A stretch of DNA of 64,000 bases from Lautropia mirabilis (GCA_945876565.1 CAMCOS010000003.1:62001-126000); one strand, 5' to 3'; numbered from the stretch's first letter, positions 36,507-46,624 are shown. The notes: a model not told the origin generated them from the sequence alone. Made by a program: numbers and translations.

Positions 36507-37203
36507 TTCGGATTGGCTTGATGCGTTGCATTTGGCTAGTGCCAGTTTGCCTATCGGTGGGTTTGCCTACTCGCAAGGGCTCGAGCAAGCCTGTCAATTG
36601 GGTGACGTGCACGATGCGCAGTCTGCGCAAACCTGGATTGAAGATTACTTGTTGCTGGTTTTGGCTCGACAAGAAATGCCATGGTGGATAGCGGTGTACC
36701 GGGCAAGTCTGAAGCGCGACTGGCCTGCTGTTCGGGACGCTACCAACACTTTGTGTGCACTGCGTGAAACCGCTGAGCTCCGATTGGAGTCCAGGCAAAT
36801 GGGCCATGCATTTGTTCGCTTATACGACCAGTGGTTTGGGCATGGCACTGAGGCCTGCGCAGTTGATTCACGAACGATGGCCAGTGAATTGGCGCTGGTT
36901 TTACAGACCGACTACACCGCAGCGCATGGCGCCTTGTGTGGTTTGCGTCAGATGCCAATCACATTGGCCCTGACGGCCTGGCTCTGGTCGTGGCTAGATA
37001 ACCAAGTGCTTGCGGCAGTCAAGCTCGTACCATTAGGGCAGCGTGACGGCCAGCGGGTGCTGCATGCAATAAAGCCCAAGATTTCGCAAGCGGTTGAGAT
37101 TGCACTTGCCACACCAATGTCGCATGCTGGATCAGCCCCAATTGGTCTGGCCATGGCCAGCACTCAACACGAAACACAATATGCGCGTTTATTCAGGAGT
37201 TGA
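36490..37203 (+). CDS. ureF: Urease accessory protein UreF
   Basis: This all-helical protein of about 237 aa bridges UreD and UreG during nickel delivery. Typical text is LHLASASLPIGGFAYSQGLEQA near the start and GHAFVRL in the middle. The family begins at ATG 36490 or 36493, inside the end of ureE. A longer frame from 36367 only re-reads ureE. AGAGG precedes it. Confidence 0.94.
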   Translation: MMQAHDSDWLDALHLASASLPIGGFAYSQGLEQACQLGDVHDAQSAQTWIEDYLLLVLARQEMPWWIAVYRASLKRDWPAVRDATNTLCALRETAELRLESRQMGHAFVRLYDQWFGHGTEACAVDSRTMASELALVLQTDYTAAHGALCGLRQMPITLALTAWLWSWLDNQVLAAVKLVPLGQRDGQRVLHAIKPKISQAVEIALATPMSHAGSAPIGLAMASTQHETQYARLFRS

Positions 37204-37206
37204 ATC

Positions 37207-37824
37207 ATGACATCATTGAGCGGCCCACTGCGTGTGGGTGTCGGCGGGCCGGTTGGCTCAGGCAAAACTACCCTGGTTGAAATGCTTTGTAAGCGGATGC
37301 GGCAAAAGTACAACCTTGCGGTTGTTACTAATGACATCTACACCAAAGAGGATGAGCGATTGCTCGTTGCTGCCGGTGCATTGGCACCCGAGCGAATCAT
37401 GGGTGTGGAAACAGGTGGCTGCCCGCATACGGCCATTCGCGAAGATGCCTCGATTAATCTTGAGGCAGTTGACCGGATGCATCAGCGATTCCCCGATTTG
37501 GAGTTGATTTTTATCGAGTCTGGCGGTGACAATCTGGCTGCAACCTTTAGCCCTGATCTCTCCGATTTGACGATTTACGTGATCGATGTGGCTGGCGGTG
37601 AAAAAATTCCCCGCAAAGGTGGCCCTGGGATCACCAGAAGTGACTTGCTGGTGATCAATAAAATTGACCTTGCACCACACGTGGGCGCCGATCTCGATGT
37701 CATGCGCCATGATACCGATCGCATGCGTCCAGATCGTCCTTGGGTCATGACCAACCTGAAGTCGGGTCAGGGTTTGGATGAGATCATTGATTTTATTGTT
37801 AACAAGGGTTGTCTGGCACTCTAG
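37207..37824 (+). CDS. ureG: Urease accessory GTPase UreG
   Basis: This 205-aa SIMIBI-class GTPase drives nickel insertion into urease. P-loop GPVGSGKT lies at residues 14-21. The nickel-binding CPH motif is in [11 protein letters not shown], with [16 protein letters not shown] and [15 protein letters not shown] for the remaining G motifs. It is the last gene of the urease operon, 4 bp after ureF. No clear terminator follows. Confidence 0.97.
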   Translation: MTSLSGPLRVGVGGPVGSGKTTLVEMLCKRMRQKYNLAVVTNDIYTKEDERLLVAAGALAPERIMGVETGGCPHTAIREDASINLEAVDRMHQRFPDLELIFIESGGDNLAATFSPDLSDLTIYVIDVAGGEKIPRKGGPGITRSDLLVINKIDLAPHVGADLDVMRHDTDRMRPDRPWVMTNLKSGQGLDEIIDFIVNKGCLAL

Positions 37825-37899
37825 GTACCAGGAGGTGTGGCTTAATCGCGCCGATGAGGCCAATCCGAGACTAGTCCTCACGCAGATAGTTCAGACTGG

Positions 37900-40677
37900 C
37901 TAACCGTGATAGTGATTCCTGCACATGATCATTTTCTCTAGTTCGAGTATGACAAGCACTGAGGCACCAGTCACCAGGATCACGCCAAGCTGTGATAGCC
38001 CAAGCGGTTCGGTGTGAAACAAAGTCTGCAAAGCGGGTAAATAGGTCATGGCGACTTGCAGGGCGGTCACCAATGCAATCGAAGCCAGAACCCGCGCAGT
38101 GCCTTGCACGCCCCTCCAGCTAAATGACTTTGACTTCAAGTACCGCACGCTAAATAGATAGAACACTTCCATACACACCAAGGCGTTAACCGCCATGGTT
38201 CGGGCAACCTCAATGGATTCGCCTTGGCTTAAAGTCCAATGGAAGACACCAAAAATGCCGGCCAGGAACAGAGTCGACACAAACAGAATGCGCCATATGA
38301 GGAAAGTCGACAACAATGGCTCGTCTCGGGCACGGGGAGGGCGCTTCATGATGTCTGGCTCAGGCGCTTCGAAAGCCAGCACCATGGCCAATCCAATGGA
38401 GCTCACCATGTTGATCCACAAGATCTGTAGCGGTGTGATCGGCAGGCTTGCGCCAAGCAAAATGGCCGCGCCAATGGCCATCGACTCACCGCCGTTAATC
38501 GGCAATAGAAAAGCGATGGTTTTTTTCAGGTTGTCATAGACCGTTCGGCCCTCTTCGACTGCACTCACAATAGATGCGAAGTTGTCGTCGCCAAGCACGA
38601 TTGCTGAAGCTTGTTTGGCTGCCTCTGTGCCTTTTTTGCCCATGGCGATGCCAATGTCGGCCTGCTTAAGTGCAGGGGAGTCATTGACGCCGTCCCCAGT
38701 CATGGCGACCACGTGGCCTTTGGCTTGTAAAGCCCGCACAATTCGGATTTTGTGCTCAGGGCTCGCTCTGGCAAATACATCCACCTGTTCCACACACGCG
38801 AGCAAATCCCGGTCCGAGAGTTTCTCAAGCTCGTGACCAGAAATCGTGTGCTTGCCATCGCCAATGCCCAACGCATTAGCGATGGCCAGTGCTGTGCCTG
38901 AGTGATCGCCTGTGATCATCTTGACTCGAATGCCCGCTTGTTTGCACAAGCTGACCGAGTGCACCGCTTCATCTCGGGGTGGGTCCATGATACCGATAAG
39001 CCCGACGAAGGTTAAATCATGAATCTGACTATCAAGGTTATGTTGATTGAGTTCGACGAGATCGGTTTTGATCGCAATGGCCAATAAGCGACGCCCACAT
39101 TCAGATTCTCGGCTAATCGCTTGAGTCCAATACTCATGGTCAAGCGGCTCGCGTTGTCCATCCGCTACCATTTCGTTTGCGGACAGTGACAGCAGCTTTT
39201 CTGGTGCGCCCTTGACCAACACAAAACTGCCTCGCGCTGAATCAGGCGTTGGGTCTTGGTGAGCTGTTGCCATGAACCGATGTTCCGACTCAAACGGCAC
39301 AACACAGGTGCGAGGAAATTTTGTGTGTAACTCTTTGAGTTCACCGCCTAGCTTCATGGACAGCGTTAGCAAGGCCGCTTCAGTTGGATCACCACTGACC
39401 AACCAGTTGGCATTGGTATCTTCTGATAAGGCGGCGTCATTGCAAAGGGCACTGCACAAGGTGATCCAGTCGACTGAGCCAAGCTTAGCTAATCTCTCCA
39501 GTGAACCGTCGCACTTGATTTCGGATTGGTCACTGCTGTGGACCTCACCATCTGGCGAGTAGCCAGAGCCTGTAACGCTAAGCGTTTGATCGCCGAGTAC
39601 CACAGTCTGGGCCGTCATCTCATTGCGGGTCAAGGTGCCGGTCTTGTCTGAACAAATGACGGTGACAGCCCCCAGTGTTTCCACAGCGGGTAAACGGCGT
39701 ATGACCGCATGGCGTCGAGCCATGCGTTGAACGCCTATGGCCAGCGTGATGGTCAAAATCGCGGGCAGACCTTCAGGAATGGCTGCTACGGCTAAGCCAA
39801 CGACCGCCATAAAGGTTTCGGCCAAGGGCATCTTCATCAGCAGCGTGCCGTAAAACAATAGCAACACGGCAAAAATCAAGATCGTGAAGGTCAGCCAGCG
39901 AGAAAACTGCGCCATGTTTTGCACCAGCGGTGTCTGACCGGCTTGAACGGTTTTGAGTAAGCGTCCGATTCGACCCATCTCTGAATTCATGCCGGTTGCA
40001 ACCACAACGGCTCGACCCTGGCCTTGGGTAACCAGCGTTCCTGCAAACCCGATGTTGCCTCGGTCACCGATCGGCGCATCAACGGGGGCAGTGTCAGTGG
40101 ATTTGCCCACCGCAACGGACTCGCCTGTCAAGGCGGATTCGTCGACCCGTAAATTAACCACGCTGAGCCAACGAAGGTCCGCTGGCAAATTGTCGCCTGA
40201 AGCCACCGTTACGATGTCACCTGGCACCAGTTCCTGAGCATCTAGCGTTTGAAGCCTACCGTCTCTGAGTGCTCGTGCTTTGGGCGCCAGCATTTTGCGG
40301 ATCGCTTGCAGTGACTTTTCCGCCTTTCCCTCTTGGTATAGCCCGATGGAGATATTCAAGATCACCACGGCAAGAATAACCAGTGAGTCGAGCTTGTGGT
40401 CAATCAGCCAGGTGATCAGGGCAGCTGCCAGCAGCACATAAATCAACAGATTGTGAATTTGTGCGCCGAGGCGCCTAAAAAAACTCGCTGATTTTTCCTC
40501 TTCGAAGCGGTTCTCGCCAAACTGGGCACGACGTTTGAGCACTTGTTCAGCGCTCAGACCGTTTGAGTCGACATCGAGTGATACGAGCACTGAATCGACG
40601 GGTTCAGCATGCCAATGGGTCATGCCAACGCCTGAGTCACCGTCCTTCTGAGTTGCTTGGTTCTTGCGCGCAATCAT
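37900..40677 (-). CDS. P-type cation-transporting ATPase (type II, Ca2+-like)
   Basis: This 925-aa ATPase has a cation ATPase N-terminal domain (residues 20-95), the actuator loop TGES at 184-187, and PEGLPA at 301-306 in TM4. The phosphorylated Asp344 is in [15 protein letters not shown] follows in the nucleotide domain, and the hinge is [20 protein letters not shown]. About ten transmembrane helices are visible. Type IIA pumps move Ca2+ or Mn2+ out, but type IIIA proton or Mg2+ pumps look alike, so the ion is uncertain. It converges with ureG. It stands alone. Confidence 0.9.
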   Translation of the reverse strand: MIARKNQATQKDGDSGVGMTHWHAEPVDSVLVSLDVDSNGLSAEQVLKRRAQFGENRFEEEKSASFFRRLGAQIHNLLIYVLLAAALITWLIDHKLDSLVILAVVILNISIGLYQEGKAEKSLQAIRKMLAPKARALRDGRLQTLDAQELVPGDIVTVASGDNLPADLRWLSVVNLRVDESALTGESVAVGKSTDTAPVDAPIGDRGNIGFAGTLVTQGQGRAVVVATGMNSEMGRIGRLLKTVQAGQTPLVQNMAQFSRWLTFTILIFAVLLLFYGTLLMKMPLAETFMAVVGLAVAAIPEGLPAILTITLAIGVQRMARRHAVIRRLPAVETLGAVTVICSDKTGTLTRNEMTAQTVVLGDQTLSVTGSGYSPDGEVHSSDQSEIKCDGSLERLAKLGSVDWITLCSALCNDAALSEDTNANWLVSGDPTEAALLTLSMKLGGELKELHTKFPRTCVVPFESEHRFMATAHQDPTPDSARGSFVLVKGAPEKLLSLSANEMVADGQREPLDHEYWTQAISRESECGRRLLAIAIKTDLVELNQHNLDSQIHDLTFVGLIGIMDPPRDEAVHSVSLCKQAGIRVKMITGDHSGTALAIANALGIGDGKHTISGHELEKLSDRDLLACVEQVDVFARASPEHKIRIVRALQAKGHVVAMTGDGVNDSPALKQADIGIAMGKKGTEAAKQASAIVLGDDNFASIVSAVEEGRTVYDNLKKTIAFLLPINGGESMAIGAAILLGASLPITPLQILWINMVSSIGLAMVLAFEAPEPDIMKRPPRARDEPLLSTFLIWRILFVSTLFLAGIFGVFHWTLSQGESIEVARTMAVNALVCMEVFYLFSVRYLKSKSFSWRGVQGTARVLASIALVTALQVAMTYLPALQTLFHTEPLGLSQLGVILVTGASVLVILELEKMIMCRNHYHG

Positions 40678-40969
40678 GGCGAGTCCTATGGCTTTGTATC
40701 TAATTCCTTATAGCAGTAAACGGTAGCATCTGATTCAATATGACTGGGATCAGTTTGCGCCATCTCACGGCAGCGGTAACTTGGCCGTGGGCGTTGGCGT
40801 TTTTGGGGGCGGCAGAAGTGCTTTACAGCGTTTGATAATGAATTCTTCATGCCGCAGTGGGGTAGCGCCGATGAGGCATTCATGGAGTGGTAAGTGACAT
40901 GCGTGCCCTGTGCAGTAGGCGCATCTGGCTCGATGTATGACACCCAGCACAGGGTCGTGAGCGGGTTAC

Positions 40970-41776
40970 TTAAAATTGATAAGCAATACCGGTGGTTAGC
41001 GCCCAGCTCCAGCCATTGTCGGTTGAGTTCAGCGCGGTTGCCCCGATGATTCCCAGTCCAAGTTGCAAATTCTCCATGGGTGCATATTGAAGACCGAGCT
41101 CGCCAAACGCTTGGTAACGACTGCTAAAGGTGGGATTGGTTTCAAAGCCGATGCCTAGGCCAGCTTTCCATTGATCGCTGATCACATAGACAGGCGCAGC
41201 TGAAACGCGCCAAAGAGCTTTACGTTGTGCCTCAGATGATTCGGTTGAGGCGTAGTTGTTGCTGGTGTAGTCAAGGTTCAGGTGCAGTTCGTGAGTGTCT
41301 GTCATGTATGAGCTGACCAAGGTTAACCCAACATTGGTTCGGGCATTGCCCAGTCCTCGATCTTGCATGTTTTTACTGATGGGCAAAAACAGGGTCGGTT
41401 TGATTGCCGCGCTCCAACCCTGTGCCTGATCACCGGCAAACACCCATTTGGCGCCAAGCTCGGTGTTCAACCAGCCGTTGACTGGGCTCGTTTGACGTGC
41501 CACACCAACAAATAGGTCAAGGTTATCGGTCAGACCATAGGTGTATCCGGCCGGGAATGTGTTGATTACGCCAGACCCGGTTCCAACGGGGCGTCCCTCG
41601 AGATCGAGTTCGTCATTGCGTTCTTTAACAAACTCGTAGTTGACCTCAATTTGATTGCCGCCCTGACCTTGTGTGCCAGTGTCGTCAGTAACAAAGGGAA
41701 AAAACGCATGCGCAGTTGGTGCCATTGAAACGGTAGCGGCGAGCGCGAGTGCGCCCAAAGTGGGCCGAAATGTCAT
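40970..41776 (-). CDS. Outer-membrane-type protein (Phenol_MetA_deg-like)
   Basis: This 268-aa exported protein has a Sec signal peptide ending near AHA (residues 22-24). The rest alternates polar and hydrophobic residues, as in a beta-barrel, and ends in TTGIAYQF with the terminal Phe used for outer-membrane insertion. It starts FFPFVTDDTGTQGQGGNQIEVNYEF, as in the MetA-pathway-of-phenol-degradation family of putative channels. The transported compound is unknown. It lies downstream of feoC with 228 bp between them, so any tie to iron uptake is only positional. Confidence 0.75.
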   Translation of the reverse strand: MTFRPTLGALALAATVSMAPTAHAFFPFVTDDTGTQGQGGNQIEVNYEFVKERNDELDLEGRPVGTGSGVINTFPAGYTYGLTDNLDLFVGVARQTSPVNGWLNTELGAKWVFAGDQAQGWSAAIKPTLFLPISKNMQDRGLGNARTNVGLTLVSSYMTDTHELHLNLDYTSNNYASTESSEAQRKALWRVSAAPVYVISDQWKAGLGIGFETNPTFSSRYQAFGELGLQYAPMENLQLGLGIIGATALNSTDNGWSWALTTGIAYQF

Positions 41777-42004
41777 GAACTATCTCCATAGAAAATATGC
41801 AAACAAAGTGGTTTGCCAGCTGGCGTGCCCGATCGTTTGCCGAGCGCGCCGGTCATACAGGATGCCCAATGGAGGCGTTTCATGATGTGTTGCTTGAATC
41901 GAGGAAGAGTCTGAGTTGGTGGTGTTAAGAGTCGAGGGTCTGGTTCATGGACAGCTCCACGGCCATCTGCAAGAACCAGCCCTCATTTCAGGTTGTTGCG
42001 TTCG

Positions 42005-42229
42005 TTAAGCGTCAGCCCACTCATATAGCTCGATGGCGTCTGGCTTACATTTATTGCAACCACCACCGCATGCGGTCCCGGCTGGCAAACGCCTAATGTT
42101 GCCTTTGGTCTCAAGCCGATCCAGCATGGCTCTTAGCGCATCGGGACTGATATCCAGTACGGATGCCATGTCTAGCAAGGCAGCCCGTCGGTTTAGTTTT
42201 AGATAGCTGCGAACTTTACTCAGAATCAT
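42005..42229 (-). CDS. feoC: FeoC-like transcriptional regulator of iron uptake
   Basis: This 74-aa winged-helix protein begins MILSKVRSYLKLNRRAALLDMASVLDISPDALRAMLDRLETKGNIR, which is the helix-turn-helix. It then carries CGGGCNKC, a Cys cluster suited to a 4Fe-4S cluster that may sense oxygen or iron. FeoC protects FeoB from proteolysis or controls its operon. I chose ATG 42229. A longer frame to 42289 overlaps feoB and adds unrelated residues. Confidence 0.85.
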   Translation of the reverse strand: MILSKVRSYLKLNRRAALLDMASVLDISPDALRAMLDRLETKGNIRRLPAGTACGGGCNKCKPDAIELYEWADA

Positions 42230-42239
42230 CTTTGATCTC

Positions 42240-44579
42240 TCATGCGTTTTGTGCGTGCGGTAGTTCGGCGCGCTCGCCGTTGTTTCCATATTGGCGCATG
42301 GCTAACATGGCGGCGATGAAGGCGACCGCCATGGCGGCAATCCACGCAGATGCTGACGCAGGGTCACGATCGAAATTGGCAGCCTGATACCAGATGGTGG
42401 CTAGGCCGTACCCCAAGCCAGTTGTCCAGCCGACAACGAAAAATGTCCAGCGTGCGCCGCTTTCCTGATAGACCGCCGCCGTGGCCGCGGTGCATGGAAA
42501 GTAGAGAAGGATGAAGAGCAAATATGCAAAAGCGCCTGCAGCGCCATCAAAGCGCTCAGCCATGGCACCAAAGGTTGAGACAGAGACCTCTTCTTGCTCG
42601 GCTACTGCCTCTTGGTCGGATAAATCACCTACATTGATCCCCAACGGATCAGTCCACATTGATACGGCGTCAAGCAAGTTCACAGGGATGGTCTCGATGG
42701 CTTGCGCCAGCGCTTTGCCTAAACTGAAGGGCTCTTCAGGTTCCGGTGTTTCGCCACGATCGATGGCGTCGCTTTTGGCCAATGATTCGTAGGTCGCATT
42801 TAAAGTGCCGACCACGGCTTCCTTGGCAAGAATGCCTGTGAAGATGCCAACGGCTGCGGGCCAGTTCTCTGCGTTTAACCCGAAGGGGGAGAATGCGGGT
42901 GAGATGGTTCTTCCGACTGCTGCAAGAACCGAGGTTTCACTGTCCTCATGCCCAAATGTTCCATCGGTTCCCATGGCATTGAGCACGTTAAGCACCAGGA
43001 CCATCGGCACAATGATCCTGCCGGCTCGCAGTACAAATCCCTTTAGCCTTTCCCAGGTGTGTATCGCGATTCCTTTGATTGTCGGTAGATGATAAGCAGG
43101 CAATTCCATGATGAATGGTGTTGCTTGGCCTTTCAGCAGTAAACCTTTCAACACCAGTCCGGTCATGACCGCAGCAGCAATACCGATCAGATAAAGTCCA
43201 AACACCACGTTCTGAGCGTTGCTTGGAAAGAAAGCAGCGGCGAACAGCACATAAACCGGTAAACGGGCACCACATGACATGAAGGGCGCCATTGCAATGG
43301 TTAGCAGGCGATCACGTCGATGCTCGAGCGTGCGTGTGGCCATAATTGACGGAACGTTGCAGCCAAATCCGACAATGAGTGGGACGAAGGATTTGCCAGG
43401 CAAGCCTACCCAGCGCATGAAGCGGTCCATGACAAATGCTGCCCGAGCCATGTAGCCCGAATCTTCCAGGACAGAAAGAAACAGGTACAAAAAGCCAATC
43501 ACAGGGATAAAAGTGGCGACTGTCTGGATGCCGCCGCCAATGCCATTGGCCAAAATGACTGTCAGCCACTGTGGTGAACCGATGCCGCCAAGTGCTTGCC
43601 CAAATCCATCGACAAAAATAGCCGCCGCAGCCATGTCAAAGAAATCGATAAAAGCCCCGCCAATGTTGATGGTCAGCATAAACATCAAGTACATCAAGAG
43701 CAAAAAAATTGGTATACCTAGTATGCGGTTCAGCACAACCCGGTCTATGCGGTCTGTCATGTCCCTAGCCACCTGGCCTTGGGTTTTGACCACGACTTGG
43801 CTGATCTGGTTGGCCACGGCGTAACGGCCATCAGCGAGCATCAAGTCGATGTCTTGCCCAATGTCGTTAGAGAGCTTCTGAGCCAAGTCCGAGACACGCT
43901 GGTCAGCGACGCGATGGGCAGTGGTGTCACCTTCGAGCAACTGAGTTGCTAGCCATCGGGTGCCCTCTTGTTCGGGCGCAGTATGTTCGAGTGCGTGTTG
44001 AATTTTTGTGATTACTGCCTCGATGGCAGTGTCGTATTTTACCTTTAGGGTGGAGCGGGCCGGCTTGTCTGCCAAATGGACAATCGCGTCTTTTAGTTCG
44101 GCGATACCCTGTCCCTCGCAAGCGACCACGGTAACCACGGGACATCCCAGTTCCTGTTCCAGCCGCTGAGCACTGACGGTCATGCCTTTGGATTTCGCCA
44201 CGTCCATCATGTTGAGCACGACCAGCAGGGGTGCGCCCATGTCACACAGTTGCGTGGTCAGATATAGGTTGCGTTCAAGATTGGCTGCATCCAGAATATT
44301 GATCATCAGATCAGCTGTGTTTTGCTGAACGTACGTACGCGCAACCATTTCATCCAAGGAAATGGCATGGTCAACAACGTCGAGCGAGTAGGTGCCTGGT
44401 AGGTCTACGACTTCTACCGTGGTGCCTTCAAGCCGAAACTGGCCGCTCTTGCGCTCAACGGTGACGCCTGGCCAGTTGCCAACGCGCTGTTTTGAGCCGG
44501 TTAGTGCATTGAAGAGCGTGGTTTTTCCGCAGTTTGGGTTGCCAATCAGCCCAACGGTAAGTTGTTTGTTTTTTGACAT
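42240..44579 (-). CDS. feoB: Ferrous iron transporter FeoB
   Basis: This 779-aa inner-membrane Fe2+ transporter has an N-terminal G domain with GNPNCGKT (residues 13-20), VVDLPGTYSLD and VLNMMDVAK (G1, G3, G4). A helical linker and a membrane domain of about ten helices follow, with the two gate motifs including FVPLIVGFGCNVPSIMATRTLE. Length is typical. Its start codon directly follows the feoA stop. Confidence 0.97.
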   Translation of the reverse strand: MSKNKQLTVGLIGNPNCGKTTLFNALTGSKQRVGNWPGVTVERKSGQFRLEGTTVEVVDLPGTYSLDVVDHAISLDEMVARTYVQQNTADLMINILDAANLERNLYLTTQLCDMGAPLLVVLNMMDVAKSKGMTVSAQRLEQELGCPVVTVVACEGQGIAELKDAIVHLADKPARSTLKVKYDTAIEAVITKIQHALEHTAPEQEGTRWLATQLLEGDTTAHRVADQRVSDLAQKLSNDIGQDIDLMLADGRYAVANQISQVVVKTQGQVARDMTDRIDRVVLNRILGIPIFLLLMYLMFMLTINIGGAFIDFFDMAAAAIFVDGFGQALGGIGSPQWLTVILANGIGGGIQTVATFIPVIGFLYLFLSVLEDSGYMARAAFVMDRFMRWVGLPGKSFVPLIVGFGCNVPSIMATRTLEHRRDRLLTIAMAPFMSCGARLPVYVLFAAAFFPSNAQNVVFGLYLIGIAAAVMTGLVLKGLLLKGQATPFIMELPAYHLPTIKGIAIHTWERLKGFVLRAGRIIVPMVLVLNVLNAMGTDGTFGHEDSETSVLAAVGRTISPAFSPFGLNAENWPAAVGIFTGILAKEAVVGTLNATYESLAKSDAIDRGETPEPEEPFSLGKALAQAIETIPVNLLDAVSMWTDPLGINVGDLSDQEAVAEQEEVSVSTFGAMAERFDGAAGAFAYLLFILLYFPCTAATAAVYQESGARWTFFVVGWTTGLGYGLATIWYQAANFDRDPASASAWIAAMAVAFIAAMLAMRQYGNNGERAELPHAQNA

Positions 44580-44810
44580 TTAAATGAGATCCACCTTGAC
44601 CAAACTGGCTTCATCGCGGCGCAGAGAGAGATTGCTGCCACGCACTCGAACCTCGACAGGGTCTCCCATGGGTGCCATGCGCACGACCACGAAAGCTGTT
44701 GAAGGTGTTAAGCCCATGGCTAGTAACTTGCGCCGATAGTTTGAGCCGCTTTGAGATAGTCCTAGTACTTTCGCGTGATCGCCCACTTTGAGCTCACCTA
44801 AGGTTTTCAT
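44580..44810 (-). CDS. feoA: FeoA, SH3-like partner of FeoB
   Basis: This small cytoplasmic protein of 76 aa from ATG 44810 (80 aa from ATG 44822) has the FeoA beta-barrel pattern TLGELKVGDHAKVLGL...RRKLLAMGLTPSTAFVVVRMAPMGDPVEVRVRGSNLSLRRDEA. A longer frame start at 44903 lies in the upstream gene and is not supported. It sits directly before feoB. Confidence 0.93.
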   Translation of the reverse strand: MKTLGELKVGDHAKVLGLSQSGSNYRRKLLAMGLTPSTAFVVVRMAPMGDPVEVRVRGSNLSLRRDEASLVKVDLI

Positions 44811-44841
44811 TGCTGTTTCCATAAATTGAGAACTCGTTTTC

Positions 44842-45099
44842 CTAAGTCTTCTGTTTGAGGAGTTCGACCATGATTTTGTGTGCCATGCCGGCACCGATGG
44901 CATAGCGCGTTTGCCCCCGGCAGACCACCACGGATCCGCGTTCTTGCTGCTTGACTTCGATTTGGGCGCCTGCGTTCAAGCCTATTTCAGTGATTTTGTG
45001 TAGCAGTGAACATCCACCCAACATTGAGACAATTCGAAGCGGTACGCCTGTCTGCGCCATGCTCAGTGGCAGGGTCTGCTGCGCCATTTTGCGGTCCAT
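44842..45099 (-). CDS. Second FeoA-domain protein
   Basis: This 85-aa protein also shows the FeoA core (CSLLHKITEIGLNAGAQIEVKQQERGSVVVCRGQTRYAIGAGMAHKIMV). It differs strongly from the downstream FeoA, so it is not a recent duplicate. Tandem FeoA genes occur in many Feo operons, and both may bind FeoB. As first gene of the operon it lies under the Fur box. Confidence 0.87.
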   Translation of the reverse strand: MDRKMAQQTLPLSMAQTGVPLRIVSMLGGCSLLHKITEIGLNAGAQIEVKQQERGSVVVCRGQTRYAIGAGMAHKIMVELLKQKT

Positions 45100-45143
45100 G
45101 TGTTTTCCCGGTTTTGGGTATTCATTGTCTTTATGACAATTGA

Positions 45144-45149
45144 ATTATA
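45144..45149 (-). promoter_or_regulatory. -10 element of the feo operon
   Basis: On the minus strand this reads TATAAT, 45 bp upstream of the first FeoA start, just downstream of the Fur box. No convincing -35 hexamer is seen. Confidence 0.55.
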
Positions 45150-45154
45150 CACAT

Positions 45155-45173
45155 GTAAATGAAAATCATTCTT
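45155..45173. promoter_or_regulatory. Fur box
   Basis: GTAAATGAAAATCATTCTT matches the 19-bp Fur consensus (GATAATGATAATCATTATC) at 14 positions, with the central ATGA..ATCATT core intact. It lies 6 bp upstream of the -10 of the feo operon, where binding would block RNA polymerase when iron is plentiful. Confidence 0.75.
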
Positions 45174-45306
45174 GTTGCAGGTCAAAAGTGATATCGAATC
45201 AGCCACTAGACCGTCAAGCGCCTGTGGCGATCAAGACTTTGACCCAGAGTTGATCCGGAAGCGTAAATTTTGAGGGGGTTGAAATCGGCCAGTACAACAG
45301 TGGTAC

Positions 45307-45675
45307 TTAGCGGTTGGCTTGGCAGTTTGTTTGTTGGTCAGCCTGCGCTGCCTGCGCTTGGGATTGCTCGCGACGCTCTTTCAGGCTGCTGCAGATAAAC
45401 AGGTAGACAGTCATGGGCACGAGTAGTTGAAACGGTACGATCAACACCAGAACAAAAAGTCCCATCTTCATAAACGAATCGAAACCAGTGCCGGAAGGTG
45501 CGGTCAGAGCAAAGCCTGCAATGGTTAGGATCGAAAGCAGTGGTCCGGTTCCAGTCACCAGCAACGTCCAGCGCCAAAAGTAGGGGGGGGCGTATTTTCG
45601 GGTGGTGTAGACGGGCAGGTAACTGACCCAACTCACGAACGAAAAGTAAATCAGGAAATAAAAGAGTGTGCCCAT
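45307..45675 (-). CDS. Hypothetical small membrane protein
   Basis: This 122-aa protein has three hydrophobic segments (about residues 3-24, 36-58 and 70-97) and a polar Gln/Ala-rich cytoplasmic tail (SQAQAAQADQQTNCQ). No family recognised. It lies upstream of the feo control region on the same strand. Confidence 0.55.
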   Translation of the reverse strand: MGTLFYFLIYFSFVSWVSYLPVYTTRKYAPPYFWRWTLLVTGTGPLLSILTIAGFALTAPSGTGFDSFMKMGLFVLVLIVPFQLLVPMTVYLFICSSLKERREQSQAQAAQADQQTNCQANR

Positions 45676-45782
45676 TCGTGTGCTTTGGGATTCAGAATTG
45701 TGCTGGGCAAGATAGCCTTGACGTACGAATAGATTGTAGCCATGACGAGCCGTGCGCGCAGCTAAACCTGCTTACACTAAAC

Positions 45783-46217
45783 CTAACTAGTCTGGTGGAG
45801 TTGTGCAAAGTTGTGTCGATGGCTGCGCTCAAACTCGATCGGATCCCATGCGCCATCAAGTAGGTCTGGCATGAGCCACTCGTAGATTTGTGCTGGATGT
45901 GGTCCTGATTGGCTAACGACCTCGATTGCGACTCGCCGATATTCGTGACCTTCGAAGCGATCTAGGGCGGCGAGTGCCTTAGGTGTGACTTCTAGCCAGA
46001 TGACTCCAGTGATGGCAGCGTTTTTCTGAAAGTCGGGCACTGCACCAGGATAGGTTCGGTTCTTGAGACCATATCTGGACCAATGATGGGCTATTGCCGG
46101 TACTGATACAGGACTGGACCCGGTCACCTGAAAAAAAACGTCTGGATACATCAGGGATCCATACGCGAACACATGAAGCATCTGGGAGTATGTTTGGTGT
46201 TTCATTTCAGTGTGCAC
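45783..46217 (-). CDS. Gamma-glutamylcyclotransferase-like (AIG2/GGCT) protein
   Basis: This protein of up to 144 aa has the GGCT fold motif FAYGSLMYP (near residues 17-25), which binds the gamma-glutamyl group. The catalytic Glu lies in LDRFEGHEYRRV (residue 89 or 92). Such enzymes release 5-oxoproline from gamma-glutamyl compounds, but the AIG2-type members are often of unknown substrate. ATG codons at residues 5 and 13 are alternative starts nearer to the domain. Confidence 0.8.
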   Translation of the reverse strand: MHTEMKHQTYSQMLHVFAYGSLMYPDVFFQVTGSSPVSVPAIAHHWSRYGLKNRTYPGAVPDFQKNAAITGVIWLEVTPKALAALDRFEGHEYRRVAIEVVSQSGPHPAQIYEWLMPDLLDGAWDPIEFERSHRHNFAQLHQTS

Positions 46218-46409
46218 GGTATTTGCGAGCTAGTAAAGTGATTCATGTTTGGGTGGGTTTAGATTGAGTCAATTTCTAAACGAATTTAGCTCAGCCTACA
46301 GCAAACGGATTATTTCCGAAGCATGAGAGTTCATGGCCCCCGATAGCGCTTTTTATATTGTGGCGGTTGGTTTGGTCTTGTCGAAGGTTGCCTGGTCAAA
46401 GTTGGGTCG

Positions 46410-46604
46410 ATGCACACAGGTCCGATTGGGTTGATGGCGCGAGTCTTGCTCGCTGCTGGTGGTTTTGCTACGACCATTCCTGGCGGAGGTGATTTGGGCT
46501 TGAGTCATGTTCAATTGAGTTTGGCTGGTTTCGTGATCGCTGCGCTGGCGATCCTTGTTGCTAGGCTTGGGCAGCGACTGTGGCCTGTTGTGCTTTCTGT
46601 GTGA
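46410..46604 (+). CDS. Possible 64-aa membrane protein or permease remnant
   Basis: The frame encodes two hydrophobic segments (about residues 7-25 and 36-60). ARVLLAAGGFATTIPG..LGLSHVQLSLAG faintly recalls the C-terminal end of fused TRAP permeases, so it could be a degraded gene end. No ribosome site is seen before the ATG. The surrounding 46218-46624 stretch otherwise shows nothing. Confidence 0.3.
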   Translation: MHTGPIGLMARVLLAAGGFATTIPGGGDLGLSHVQLSLAGFVIAALAILVARLGQRLWPVVLSV

Positions 46605-46624
46605 TGTGCTTTGGGACCTTATAG

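Noticed and set aside
40678-40969. Overlapping minus-strand frames of 61 and 85 codons between the P-type ATPase and outer-membrane protein genes
   Set aside because: Two overlapping frames with no ribosome site, no motif and unusual composition. The 292 bp are more likely intergenic.
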